Positions 1-11,979 of a DNA stretch of 64,000 nt are shown here, piece by piece (position 1 is the first letter of the stretch; each line of letters opens with the position of its first letter). Under the pieces are notes generated by a model, which was not told where the DNA came from, did no database searches, and was given only the letters and a program-made list of their open reading frames with translations. Location of the stretch: contig CM065174.1 in NCBI GenBank assembly GCA_033026295.1, forward strand, positions 27,930,720 to 27,994,719, given 5' to 3'. The translations under genes and the position numbers were made by a program. Source of the stretch: Channa striata. Lineage: Eukaryota > Chordata > Actinopteri > Anabantiformes > Channidae.

Positions 1-36
1 CTCCTTGTCCACACACCAGCAGTGGAAGTTTAGGGC
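1..36 (-). other. Candidate exon fragment at the left edge
   Basis: On the minus strand a pyrimidine-rich tract (about 90 down to 50) and a branch-like CTAAT lead to an AG at 38-37. After it, 36 bases stay open to the window edge and read ALNFHCWCVDKE. The CWCVD core resembles the CWCV core of thyroglobulin type-1 domains, as found in IGF-binding proteins and testicans. Only 12 codons are visible, the branch point would be unusually close to the AG, and the residues before CWCV do not match members I know. A chance match is quite possible. Confidence 0.18.
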
Positions 37-3000
37 CTTCACAGGATTAGTGGGAGGCTTGAAGGAGGGGGGAGGGGGCAGCAGGGCCTGTTATCCAGAC
101 TTAACCCAACAGAGGGCACTGCGACGAAAACGACTGGTCGTGTATTTCGATGCAGTTTCTTGTGGGACACTGAGGGCTGAGGGAACTCAGTCATTACGTC
201 TGTTCGATCAGCACTTCAGTCTTTGTGAAATAACAAAGAAGACTCAGATTCTGAGATTCCAAGACAAATTACAAACCACTACACGCCAGGCTGACGTTAA
301 AAGAACATTTGATGAAACTACAAGCGCGACAGCGCACACATGTATGTCAATATAACATGTTTTTGTCCACATTCATGAAACTCTCGAACCCAGAGGTATT
401 TACAATAGTAAAGCAATAAAAGGTTTTTCAACAGGCCAAAAGAAACAAGTAACAGTAAATGTTAAATCCCGGCCTCAGGAGCAGGCAGAGGTAGTAAAGA
501 TAGGATCAGATTAATGTTAGGGGGCAAATGGAGCTCACTGTGCAGAGACTCTACTCCTGACCTTTGGGATCTAAACTCCAGGTGTCATGTTCGACGCTCA
601 GGGAAAGCGTTCAAACACAAGTGGACATTCAAGCAGCACTTCATCGGCTCTACGACAACCAGAGCCGAGCCACTGAACCTGCTGTGCCGAGTTTGTGTTA
701 ACGAGCTACATCAGACCAAATCTCTGCAGCTGAACCCAACATCAAAGACTCCTGAGGCTGGAATATTCAATAATTTACAACGTTTTGGTCTGTTCAGGCT
801 TAATCAATTCATTTTTGAATGAATCCAGTAAATGAATCCAATCCAACTGAACAAACATTACAGCCAAACACAGACCCATAATTTTCATAATTTAATTATT
901 TACCATACTTACGTTTTTACTGTTATTTCTCTTATCGTTTTCCAAGAATATAGACTTGACTTGTGCTGTCTTGTGAATATACAGGCTTAGCCAAAAATAG
1001 ACTATTCTGCTTTATAGTGGACTGAATGTAAACTTCCAAATGTGATGCAGAACTGAAGGAGAAACCGTGTTGAAAGAAAGTAAAAAAAAGTTGTGATGGC
1101 TGGGTGATGGTCAGATATGAGGCCACGGAGCTTCCCGTGCCTTTTTTCTGATGTACTGTATTTCTTTTTATGAAACATCAACCCCACCTCTAACCTGCAG
1201 CGTTTTCAGTTATGGATTTCTGCTTTAAACTATGACCTCACCAACACCTTTTGACAATGTATGTATCCGATCTTCCAATTGGTCACTCAAGCTCCTGGTT
1301 AAAGATGATGGTTTGGTTTATTACATGACAATTTGTGCACCGAGTGACTTCAGACACGGCGTGTTTCTTTACACGAACATGAAGCTTCACCAAAGTGCAT
1401 CAGTTGTCTGAACCACAGACGAGACTTTGAATGAAACTCTGCTGCTGATTGTCATCTGTTTTGTAAATCTGCCCAAAGCACGTCCCAGAGACTCCTGCTG
1501 CCTAAATGTTACACTTCATTCTTTTATTAAAAATAAAAGACAGCTGTGAAGAATATGAACAGAATTTCTAGGGGACATGGCTGTTATACGGCTGAGGAAA
1601 TATTTAGGCTGCAAGCTCACAGGATGTCAAAAACGTCAAAAGACTGAGTTGTGTAGTGGTGAAATTGCGGGTCCTTAGACTGAAAAGGAAATTGTCCGGA
1701 CACTGACCTGTTGTGTTCACAGAGGAGTGGACAGTGCGAAGTTCATCTAAAGTCTGCTCCGGCTGATTTTCATGTTCCTGTTGCATATGCGAAAGGAGCC
1801 TGATCATTCCTTGTGTCCTGTAGTTCGAACTGGATTTAATGCTGTAACTCATACGCGTTTGTGCGTCGCAGAACACGATCTTTGCTCGTACTCAGGCCGT
1901 ATCACGCTCATTCAGTGAGGGAATCCGAAGAGGAAAATTTCCTTTCCATTTTTATCAAATACTTTAGGTTTGTGTGGTGGGAGCTTTTACTACAACCAGC
2001 ATTTAGTTTGGCCACAAATCAGGGAGACAACCCTGGCTGTGTGTGTGTGTGTGTGTGTGAGAGACAAACCACACAACTGCATTATGTGGGAAAAGCCACA
2101 CTCATACACAAGCACACACAACCGATGTTAATCAAATAGTGCTGCCACAAGGACAAAATGGCAGCAGAGAATGAAGCAGTGTTTCACACACTGTCGCTCC
2201 TCCCCCCACCCAGCTGCTGTGGAACATGAGAACCCCCCCCCCACCACCTTTAACCAAGCAGAGCACTCTGACAGAGGGGGGGCGCGGGGAGAGCGGGCAG
2301 TGGTGGATTAGAGAACAAATGCTTTGGGAGAGGAGGAGATGGAAAGACAGAGTGCAGCTCTGCTAAATCACTTACCTGCCTGCAGCTCGACACAGCAGCA
2401 GGAAAAACAGAGGGAGGGAGGAGTCCTCTCTGGTTACCTGCCCGCCCCCCCCCACGCTGCTCTGCCAAACATGGCTTCATTCTTCCACATGTAGGAATAA
2501 GAGCAACGCCAGCGACACAGATGCTCATTATTTTTTTGGGGGGGGGGTTCATTCATATAAAGGTGACACGATGAAAAAGGGGACAGAGTGACAGAGTTTG
2601 CAGCGCTGCAGACACGACTGTGCAGGACTTTGGGAACTTGGGCGACTTGGCCTTCCTTTGTGTTGTAACTTGATTTTCCTTTTAATACATTTCCCTTATT
2701 TTATAATAACCTTTGCATGGACTAATGTTCCCGTAGCCTGTTTGTGACGCTACATTTGTAGAATAATACAGAAATGATATCGTCCTTGTTTGGCAAGTCG
2801 CTCAGATAGTTAGGCAGCAGGCAGATCATGGGAAAGTGGGTCCCTGCTCACAGATCGACAAACAACCCTCCAAACTTTTCCTTGTGTTTGTTTTTGTCGC
2901 ATCTGATTTTAGTTGTTACACGTCCGTCTTTGTCATCTTTTTGTAAATCGTTGTGTGTCCTTTTTTCGTTCGTCTTTCGCTGCCTCTCCTGATAATTGGG

Positions 3001-3484
3001 GTTTTTGCTTTGGATTGGTGCCCTCAAACTGAACTCTCTGGCCAGTGGGCCCCCTGACCTCTTGGGCCCCTGTGCCCTGCCCATTCAGTAATCCATCCTA
3101 GGGCACAGAGAGAAACATTCTTAATGTCAGTGATGGTGTTAATGTTGTGGCTGATGGGTTTATGGAAATGATTTGCATCTTCACCCGACTGTAGCTCCAC
3201 CCCTATAAATGCTATGGAAACATGTCAAAGTGATGCATGGTGAATAGTTGCTGTCACTCATGTCTGGCGCCCCCAGTTTGAGAAGTGGCTCTCTGTACTG
3301 GACTCTCTTCGTCACACACACACAGATAATGAAACCGAATGAGCAGCCTGAGCATCTCCGTCTCCAAGGCTTTGTGGTATGAGAGAAGATACTCGAGGAC
3401 CAAGGACAACTGCTACTATCTCTGCAATAGAGATGAGTGTCTGTATCACACACACATGCATGTTAAGTGTGCGGTGTTAATATG
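37..3484. other. Non-coding stretch with homopolymers
   Basis: I see no gene here. The open frames are short, overlap on both strands and match nothing I recognise. The stretch contains (TG)11 at 2038-2059, C10 at 2233-2242, C9 at 2445-2453, and a T7-G10 block at 2531-2547. The part from 2160 to 2560 is richer in G/C and homopolymers than its surroundings but is not CpG-dense. Confidence 0.6.
2038..2059. repeat. (TG)11 microsatellite
   Basis: Uninterrupted TG dinucleotides read directly from the sequence. Confidence 0.97.
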
Positions 3485-3508
3485 CACACACACACACACA
3501 CACACACA
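3485..3508. repeat. (CA)12 microsatellite
   Basis: Uninterrupted CA dinucleotides. A second tract of about 12 units lies 280 bp downstream. Confidence 0.97.
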
Positions 3509-3784
3509 GAGCAGAAAAAGGCAGCTCTGACCTTGAAGCTGCCTCGGTGCTCTCCCTGCTCATGGTCATCTGGCAACGGGATAAGCAGTGTTCCACATTC
3601 ACTCCGGCAAATGTCCTCATCCGTACATGTGTTGAGTCAGAGACTCTGGTTCATACATATTCACACTGTGCAGCTCCCGTCTAACTAACGCTGTTCCTGG
3701 GTGTGTGCATGGGACAGTTCGCACTCGGTGCAGAAAGCATTCATTTGTCACGGGTGCTGCTACGATGGAAGGACGTACCCGTTA

Positions 3785-3789
<5 letters not shown>

Positions 3790-3814
<25 letters not shown>
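3790..3814. repeat. (CA)12 microsatellite
   Basis: Uninterrupted CA dinucleotides, with unique sequence on both sides. Confidence 0.97.
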
Positions 3815-3815
<1 letters not shown>

Positions 3816-3984
3816 TCAGAGTGGTTGCATTGCAGAGAAGCAGAAATAATTGCATAAGACTGACTTCGACACCCCATTTACTTCAGTGGCTCTGAAGAAA
3901 GGCAGGGCGACAGCTTAAGGGTGTGTGTGTGTCTGTGTGTGGGCACGTCTTTATATCCTTCTGTGGACACATCTTGTTTCAGTA

Positions 3985-4125
3985 CCAGTGTTGTGAGGAC
4001 ATTTTAGCTGGTCCACACAACTTCAAAAGGCCGTTTGAAGGTCAAGACCGGGTTTTAGGCTCAGGGTTAGAATCAGGTTTTGGTTAGGGCTTGTATTAGC
4101 TGAGTGAGTGTCCTCACAAGTTTAG
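3985..4125. repeat. GT-associated interspersed repeat with inverted ends
   Basis: TTGTGAGGAC at 3991-4000 is an exact inverted repeat of GTCCTCACAA at 4110-4119. Between them lie GGTCCACACAACTTC, GGGTTTTAGGCTCAGGGTTAG and TTTTGGTTAGGG. This arrangement, with GT microsatellites immediately outside (3920-3945 and 4136-4148), is one I recognise as a recurrent dispersed repeat in teleost introns. The inverted ends suggest a small non-autonomous element or a hairpin-forming unit. I cannot assign it to a named superfamily. Confidence 0.6.
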
Positions 4126-4190
4126 AGGTACAGCGGTGTGTGTGTGTCCCTGCTCCACCCCATGACAGGAAACTAAATCCAATCAACTTG

Positions 4191-4213
4191 GTGTGTGTGT
4201 GTGTGTGTGTGTG
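4191..4213. repeat. (GT)n microsatellite
   Basis: About 11 uninterrupted GT units. A further imperfect GT/GA tract follows at 4369-4413. Confidence 0.96.
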
Positions 4214-4368
4214 ACACACAGAGAAAGAAAGACAGTGTCTTCCTGCAGAGCTGTATACACTATAAGCGTGAGAGATCCAACTTGGTCCAGACCACCCCTC
4301 GCCTCTGCTTCTGTTCCTACTGGGCCCATTTGTTCTGCTCTGAAAGCTATGATCCATTTAAGGCTTTT

Positions 4369-4413
4369 GTGTGTGAGTGTGTGAGTGTGTGTGTGTGTGT
4401 GTGTGAGTGTGTG
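4369..4413. repeat. Imperfect (GT)n tract with GAGT interruptions
   Basis: GT dinucleotides interrupted three times by GAGT. The interruptions suggest an older, partly stabilised array. Confidence 0.9.
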
Positions 4414-4959
4414 GTTTACTTTCTCCTAGTTCTGGACTCTCTGTGTAATGCTATCCCCACCTTGGGCAGCACAGACAGAAAACAAGAAGGGGTGGATGGG
4501 AGAATGAAATGCTAGGAGGAAGATGTGGGGGGGGGGGCTGTCTGATAAAGCGGTGAGGTCAGAACAAAAGAAAGATTTAGGATTGAGCAATGAAGTTAGT
4601 GCAGCTCCAGAATGTGACACAGCTTGTAAGTAATGACATGCCTGTAGCATTTAATTACACTACGGCCAAAGACAAATGAAGCCAATTAATGAGAAAAATT
4701 TTTTTTCTTTGATTTAATAAACGTTTATGAATGAAACAGTTCTAACGGAATAGTGCACGCTTCATTAAGTCCCATTCTGGATGTTAGACAAACTACGTTC
4801 ATTCTGGATGACAGCAGCACAAACCTGAAGAAGCAACACAATTTCCCTCTGCGATCAATCAAGCTGTTTGAATCTTGACTCTTGAAGAGAAGTTTCAGCT
4901 TCTCTTTGCCGGAGGGCTTTTGTTGCTTCACCTCCCTGAAGCTTTGAGCTACTACATTT

Positions 4960-5240
4960 ACAGGTGGACAGAGGGCTCAAAGCTTCACCTTTTCCTGCTT
5001 CAAATGCTGTATGTCCATGACCGTGGTCATTAGGGAAAATTCCCTCCTGGGCCTCCACCATCACATTCATGGCACCATCTAAGATCCATCTCCTCAGCAG
5101 CTTTTGCTCTCATCCAGCCCCATATCAGCACATTCCCACCTGCCTGCTCCGCGGCATCTTTGGCCAACTTTAATTTCATGTTTGTTTGCGGTGACTGGTT
5201 TTCTTCTTGGCTGCTGTTGACACACATTGGCTTCATGTAG
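4960..5240 (-). pseudogene. Tc1-like transposase relic
   Basis: Tc1/mariner transposases cut and paste the element at TA targets using a DDE catalytic triad. Two conserved blocks survive on the minus strand. At 5111-5140 the reading GGNVLIWGWM matches the GGGSVMxWGCM block. At 5002-5043 the reading GIFPNDHGHGHTAF matches the FQHDNDPKHT block that carries the second catalytic Asp. The two blocks are in different frames, so at least one frameshift separates them, and there are several substitutions inside the motifs. Neither the first catalytic block (WSDE) nor terminal repeats could be found. The + strand text at 4840-4890 (GATCAATCAAGCTG then a GAATCTTGA repeat) may be the tail of a separate retroelement. 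The call rests on motif order and spacing, not on an alignment. Confidence 0.6.
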
Positions 5241-8200
5241 TGTCCTTCACTGTCTGATCGGCCCAGTCAGTACCAATACACAGTAGACCAGTACACACCT
5301 CCGTGTAATCAAATAGTAATTAGTAAAAACTAGGCTTTGAACCACAACAAATGAAGACATTAATAAGCACATTTGAATGTGATTAGTCATTATTAATGGA
5401 CCAACCCCAATTCAGACACAACCTGACTTGGGTCACCTGGCTCAGATAACAGGTCAGAGGAAACATCAATGCATTAGGAAGACAATGAAGAAATACAGTG
5501 GCCACGTGAGGCCTTCATGTCCAAATGCGAGGGAACCTTTGGGTCATTTATGGCTTACACTGGGTTACTCCCCTTGGGTCTCCCGTTTTTTAGAAAATGT
5601 GTTTATGCTCATCAAGTCTAGGGAAGTTTTCAATGGCCCGGCTTCCGGCTGGGTCCAAATATTTAGACCAATGAAAACGTCTTGATGCAACTATAGTTGG
5701 TTATTTAAGACCCTTTAGAAACTATAGGAGCCACTCCTCCTTTATGCTGATGGAGTTCTTTCAAACGACTGGTCCGCTCCCATTACCAGGAGACAGAGCG
5801 TTGATTTAGTAAAACAAAAGAAAAAAAATCCACAACAACCATGTGGTAATGAAGGCAGAGAGTTCACAACCCAACTCAGCCACAGAGAAGCACGAGAATT
5901 CAACTATAAAAAGCTCCATTGGTCAGACAACTAAAGTTGTGGGATCTTAAAGTCATATGCAATCTGCGCAGCCTACATTTAACTGCCATTCCAGCACCAG
6001 CAATCGGTGGGAACATTCCAAAACTAGGCTACACGATGATTTGGGTGTTAAGGACATGTCACTTTTCGTCTCTCTATCGTTTGCGTGAAACAGTCAGTGT
6101 GTGTAATTTACAGTCTGAGACAATGACAGTCTGTGAAAACGTCTTGAGCCGCTCAAATCAGTTAAATTAAAGCTAATCTAATGTCATTTGTCTCTTTACT
6201 GTTTTGTCTTATGTTAGGAAATGTTTCGACTCATTTGTGAAGAAGCTCCATTCTATCACTGTATCACAGCACCTCTCTGTTCTCTTATGCGAACCTTCAT
6301 CCAGTCGTTTTCAATCCACATCACACAGACGGTGAGGTAGAACAACAACTGAATAAGGCAAGTTGGCTATAACAAAGTCAGTGGATCAACATGATGCCGT
6401 TAGCAGGCAGTCGGAGCTGTGTGTGAGTTGATGTGAGGGGACGGAGGTATCCGAGCAGCCATCGGATTGCTTTATGGGACCATGTGTTCCCACCTCCTGT
6501 GTGTGGCTGACATTTTGGCTGCGCAAACACTCACGCACATGGAAAAGGCAGCAGGTCAAAAGTTCAGCTACAACCTAATTAGCACTAAATTCTACTTGCT
6601 GACATTACAAAATGGCAGCAAAGTTATTAAATCATGACACCTTGCCCACCTAGGCTGGTCTGCGGGAAATGGCTGTGTGCCTACAGTCCACGCCATCGGT
6701 ACAAGAGGAGTTGGGGGCCAAATGAAATACTGGAAAAGAAATAAAGGACATTATACAAACGTCTATGCAATTGGAGTAGGTGTTGAAGCCTGAAGGAGTG
6801 AAATGAAACTGCCCCAATACGTCAGGTCTGAACTGTATGTTTGTGTTGACTCTCAATCGGCAGTTCATTTATTAAATAGCTAGAGGTTATGTTCACTGAG
6901 AACTTTCCAAAAGCTGCGTAAGCACTAATGGATAATTCAAAGGCTGAAACAGCTTCACAAAATTAGACCAAATGTTGGGAGACGTCAAGGAAGTCAAACA
7001 AGGTGTCCACGGAACACGTCGACTGATGAATGATCAACAGAGATGGAAGCAGCTGCTAGAGCAGCGCAGGCCACTGAGGACATTCGCATTTAGCGTCCTG
7101 ATGACTGGAGCGTGGAAACAAGCAAATCAAACAAATCACAAGCTGGAGTCACCCTGCAAGGCAGACGGCGGTACAAATGGATCAGCTCAGTCCCCAGTGC
7201 ACCGGCAGTAAGAGTTTGTGAGTGGAATCGTGTAGCGCCTACAGGAGCACCTGATTTATCCGAGATTTACACACACGCCTTTTCAACTCTGTCATGTACA
7301 CTTATAACAAAATGAAATTTCATTTCCTACAGGACAATGCATGGCTTCATTTATGGGCCATTTACAGAACTTATATTCATTTAGTGAGTAAAGCTCTGGA
7401 AAAACCACATTCTGAGTAAGAAACTAAGCTGAACTACAACAATATCAGTGCCAACAGCAGATTACAAAGAGGTCCTGCTGAGGAAGGACGCTCACTGGTC
7501 AAGTAACCAACATGCCCATAAACTGATCCTCACCGACACAAAGATGCTGCAGCAAACTTTCCTTAAACAGCTCAACAACATATTCAAAATGTGTGAGTGT
7601 AGAGGGCTCACTTCAGATTAGGGGCGTGTTACTGCACATATGCAAAGATCACAGTGTCACACTCTGACAATGTATGACATGACAACACGGTGTGGCACAG
7701 CTCTAGTTCAGACGATGCCATCTACAGAGGTTCTAGAGAAGTGTGTTGCACTTAAACTACAACATGGAGTAAGAACAACTAGATGAAATGACGCAAACTG
7801 AACAAATTCAGTTCTGATGACGTCATCCGGAGGAGTTTGTCTGCTAGAAGCACACAGATATATTCATATGTATGTACTCCCCAGACTGGAACCAAAGGAA
7901 GTAAGATGAAACACAAGTAATCTTTAGCCTAAATCACGAGCTGGGCACCAGACCCAAACACGTCGTCCAGTTCAATGGATGAAAGTTGCTGGTGCGTCTC
8001 CTGGCTTCTGGGTTTGCTTAAGAGTTGTCTGTGCAATCTGCTCCCTAGACTTCCTGTAGTGAAGAAGTCACAAAGGTATACTTTATTAGTGTGTGGGCAG
8101 GTTTCAGATGTAGAGTGTGAATTCATTAAACATGCCAATATTTTCAACTGGCTTTAGTTGAATGCAGAATTCCAATACTCGATCTATGACATTTCCACCA

Positions 8201-9002
8201 ATGCACGACTGCAGACAGGACCGAAGTTTGAGGCAAAACAAACGCTAACCTGAGCAAATGTAGCAGGTATAATTTTATCATGCCGTGTGGTCATAAAGCA
8301 CATGGAGGAACCAAAGTCATTACAATCCATTGAGCCAAATTGTGTCTCTCTCTTCAGCCAAGTGAAATATCTCTATAAGTAGTGGCGATGTCGGTGGATC
8401 AGCTGAGCGACATTCTCAAGAGTCACACCACTGGCTCTTAAAGAAGTGCATCAGCTGTGCAGATGCGAGGTTCCAGCACGTCAGGCAGGATCCCCGTGGA
8501 GCAGCATATTGACGCTCGGGGCATGTTCTACTCTACATGCACTGATGTGTAGCTAAATAGGTCAAATCATATTGGTAAACATCAAAACTACAGTAATTAA
8601 TAGAAATGCAGGCAGAGAGCAATTTCTGTGACACTCTGCACCACAGTGACTGGGATTAATTACAAGAGCTGGGATTTAAATGTCCAAAATGGTTAGAATT
8701 CTATGCCATTTAATTCATAAATCCGACCTGAACGAATTTTACAGAATGTTCACTAAAGTCGGTTCAACTTACAGCATTTCTGGGCCACATGTGGCAGCTT
8801 GAGCGTTTATTAAATCTTCATATAGAGGAGATCGGCCGTGTACGGCTGACTCGGCCCCCAAGGGCCAAACAAATGCTGCACTGATGTAAATGGTTAGTAC
8901 CAGCACAATGACTGGGCCATAGAACATAACTGGCTGTCAATAGCAACAGCATGTCGGTGGTGCCGGAGGCCAATTCACATGCTAATGTAGCATACTAACA
9001 AG
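5241..9002. other. Non-coding unique sequence
   Basis: No gene, RNA or mobile element recognised. Composition is moderately A/T-rich. Open frames are under about 90 codons, occur equally on both strands and have no recognisable family. The segment at 8560-8730 is notably rich in TAAT/ATTA cores, which fits homeodomain-type binding sites, but that is composition only. Confidence 0.55.
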
Positions 9003-9022
9003 ACACACACACACACACACAC
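9003..9022. repeat. (CA)n microsatellite
   Basis: About 10 uninterrupted CA units. Confidence 0.95.
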
Positions 9023-9550
9023 GACCCACTCATCGGATTGGTCAGCAGAGATTGCTTTCTTTTCCAAATTCAGTGCACAAATCTGTAAATCACATGGTGC
9101 AACAGGAAAAGGCAGAGAAATAACCAAAGCGTCCGACGCTTGTTTGTTTAAAATCTGCTGAAGCCTCAACCATAGGCATTAGCATATATAGTGTTTGTAT
9201 CCATCAGCCTGATATCCAGTATGTTATGGCGACGTGCCACGCGGCTCCATTATTGTCCCATATACTCAGTCCTGCTGCCCCATATAGTCAGTAGAGCACC
9301 AAATGTGGATTAATCCGCCGCTGAAAATAGTCCCGTTGTTTGAGTTACAGCTGTGTTAGGAAGGCTGGCTGCCAGTCGGCTGTCTGAAAATTACACGACA
9401 CAATTAGTTACACTGTTGACTGCTATTTAAACTGTAGGAGAAAATGTTATCAGACGCACGCACACACACACACACTCTGTCGCAGAGTGAATGTAGCCGA
9501 CAGCAGCAACAGGCCAACTAATGAAATAAGAGTTAATTAGTCACAGCTGC

Positions 9551-9578
9551 AAAAAAAAAAAACAAAAAAAAAAAACAA
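9551..9578. repeat. A-rich tract (A12-C-A12-C-A3)
   Basis: Two 12-base adenine runs separated by one C. It could be an old poly-A tail, but no retroelement body is recognisable upstream and no target duplication is evident. Confidence 0.9.
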
Positions 9579-10374
9579 ACGGGGAAGACAATTCGACATT
9601 CGGCAAAATGAATATAAGGAGACGGATTTTAAACATAAGGAAAGAAAACATACCAACACATCCTTTTAAGACTGTGAATACAACTTTGTGTCTGACACAC
9701 ACGCACGCCCGTGCACCACCACCATCTGTCTTACATGTATCATGTATTCTCAACTCATTTTCCTTTTGTGATTGATTAGAGTTTCAAACTGGGAGAACAA
9801 TTACATGGCCTCTAGTTTTTCCTAAGGCCAATAAACATTGTGCTGCTCAATAATTCATCTGTTCTGCTGGAGCATGGGTATCAAAGCAGGGAAGGCTGGT
9901 GCAGCCCTCATCTGATCCTGGAAGAACTGAGGACTGAGACAGGCTTTGTGCAAAACTGCACCCGAACGCCATTTCTACACGAGACCAACACGTCTCTTTT
10001 CCTTCAAGCTGTAGTGTTCCACACAGCAGAAACACTAGGCATTTGTACAAATGATACCCAACATGACATTTTCAAAATGATATATCAGCACACACCTACA
10101 TAAATATCCAACATGAGTCATAATTACCCCGGTACCTCAGTTTAGCTTGAAGAGTTTGTTACATTTCAAGGCATTTTCACATTTGGTTTGTTTTCCCTTT
10201 TGGTGCAGGTCTTGAAACTCAGCAACCGCACTCGGGTGTGGACCACAACAGCCAACACAACAACGACCTTCACCAATGATGGCCCAAACGGAGCCTGCCA
10301 CAAGCAGCATGTTGGTAGTGAGAATGTGATCTGACCTCGAAAATAATGTTTTAGCAGGACAGCTAAAACAGGAC
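9579..10374. other. Non-coding stretch, nothing recognised
   Basis: No gene or repeat family recognised. The overlapping small open frames at 9840-10100 lie on both strands and look like chance. Confidence 0.5.
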
Positions 10375-10504
10375 AGCAGTTCCCCCATCGGTGTGTGAAT
10401 GAGCGTGTGTGTTAGTGAACGGGTAAATAAGAATCAGAGTAAAGCGCTTCGAGTAGCAACAGGTAGAACAGCGCTGTATAAGTGCAGACCATTTACCATT
10501 TACC
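10375..10504 (+). mobile_element. tRNA-headed teleost SINE, 5'-truncated
   Basis: This matches, in element orientation, the 3' part of the SINE found complete at 34974-35246 and 51118-51396. Shared segments include CTCCCCCATCGGTGT (here with one difference), a GTGTGTG-type internal stretch, AAAGCGCTT, AGGTAGAA-AGCGCT and AGTGCAGACCATTTACC. The tRNA-like head with boxes A and B is absent. It ends in a duplicated CATTTAC tail, as expected for a SINE 3' end copied by LINE machinery. No clear target duplication is visible. Confidence 0.85.
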
Positions 10505-11606
10505 AGAGCCATTTAATTAATGAGCAGCAAAACAATTCTCCTAATGCATTTTGGTTCACCTGGATTTTTCTCTTGAAACCAAGCCAAGGGAAACATAGAC
10601 CAAATATAGGAACTGGTCCACTGATTTTAATAGCAAACACAATAAGTTATTCATAATGTTAATGATGTGAATGATGCAAAGTGTAGTTTTATTAAGGGAA
10701 TGCAAGTTCCCAGGCAGTGGTTGGGTAGAAAGCACTGAAGTGTCAAACCAAAGAGCAGAGAGCCATTCAAAAGTCCTGTGTCTGCTTTGGTTCAGGCAAG
10801 AAAACCGCTGAGAAAGATCATGTCACTTTGTGTAAAAAGTTGTATTTTCCTGTATTCAGCCTTAAATCTTCATGTGACTCTAAGCGGCTGTTGGACAAAA
10901 CTACAGAGTCTGGTAACATTTTGCTGAGATGTTCAATATCAACATATCTGCAACTTGCCATTTATTTTACATGTCAACAAATTCTCACTGTGTTCACGGG
11001 AAATGTCACGTGGCTGAGATTTTTAGGATCCTCATTTTTAGGTGACAGTGATGCTGGAGAAGTCCAAAAAGTTTCCGGTTGAATCAAAGACACATCCAAA
11101 CTAATGGGAGTTGGAGGACTTTGATTTTATTCTTCAACGTTCCTGTGGTTCCACCCACATGGATAATGCATAAGTAACAGAAGATGGAGCGGACATACTC
11201 TGCATCCTTAGCTCCGCTTCAAGCCACCTAAAGTATCTCTGCATATTTTTGAAATGTGCGTCGCCACACTGACAAGAAGAATTGTCTGCACTTTTATACC
11301 AACGCTGGACTGTCGCGAGCAAAAGTGATGACTGTCAGGACCAGACACTGGACTTTTTAAATACATAATTTAAAAAAAGGTCAGTGTCATAGGCGTCTCT
11401 AAGACGACAACCGTTGACACGTTGTGCTGCACGTATCGACCCTTTACAGCCTGAGCCGACACCACCTCAACATTCACTTCTCCGCCTCTACTCTGCCTTT
11501 CATTTGCTCCAGATCGTCCTTGGAGCGCAGTCGTAGCTGTGTTACAGTGCACGGCGTGTGGGGGGGGGGCACGGACCGTTCCCAGCAGTGGATTTAGGCA
11601 TGAAAG

Positions 11607-11608
<2 letters not shown>
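10505..11608. other. Non-coding stretch, nothing recognised
   Basis: No gene, RNA or mobile element recognised. It ends at the long GT tract. Confidence 0.5.
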
Positions 11609-11641
<33 letters not shown>

Positions 11642-11646
11642 GGGGG
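11609..11646. repeat. (GT)15 microsatellite followed by G8
   Basis: About 15 uninterrupted GT units run directly into a guanine homopolymer. Confidence 0.97.
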
Positions 11647-11953
11647 TAATGTTATTGAGCAGAGAAACGTGTTGAGTCTTAGCTAAAGTTGGTAGCTCCA
11701 TGACTCCATTTGCATCTTTGTGTTATCTAATGCCATGAATAATGCATTGTGAGAGTCTGCTGCTCTGCTGTTAAGACGCCGACTCGCACACAACACTATG
11801 GATATCAATTTAGACACCGGAGACTGCACGCACACCAAAACAGATGTGAGTGACACACACGGAGCAACAAACAAGAACACAATCACTTCTTCTGCTAATC
11901 TTAAAATAGATTTCTTTCTTTCTGCAACTCACCATATCCCTCTGTTTCTCCAT

Positions 11954-11979
11954 CACACACACACACACACACACACACA
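11954..11979. repeat. (CA)13 microsatellite
   Basis: Uninterrupted CA units preceded by a TTTCTTTCT-rich pyrimidine stretch. Confidence 0.97.

Noticed and set aside
4060..4092. Interstitial telomere-like GGTTAGGG words
   Set aside because: They are isolated, not a TTAGGG array, and belong to the dispersed repeat at 3985-4125.
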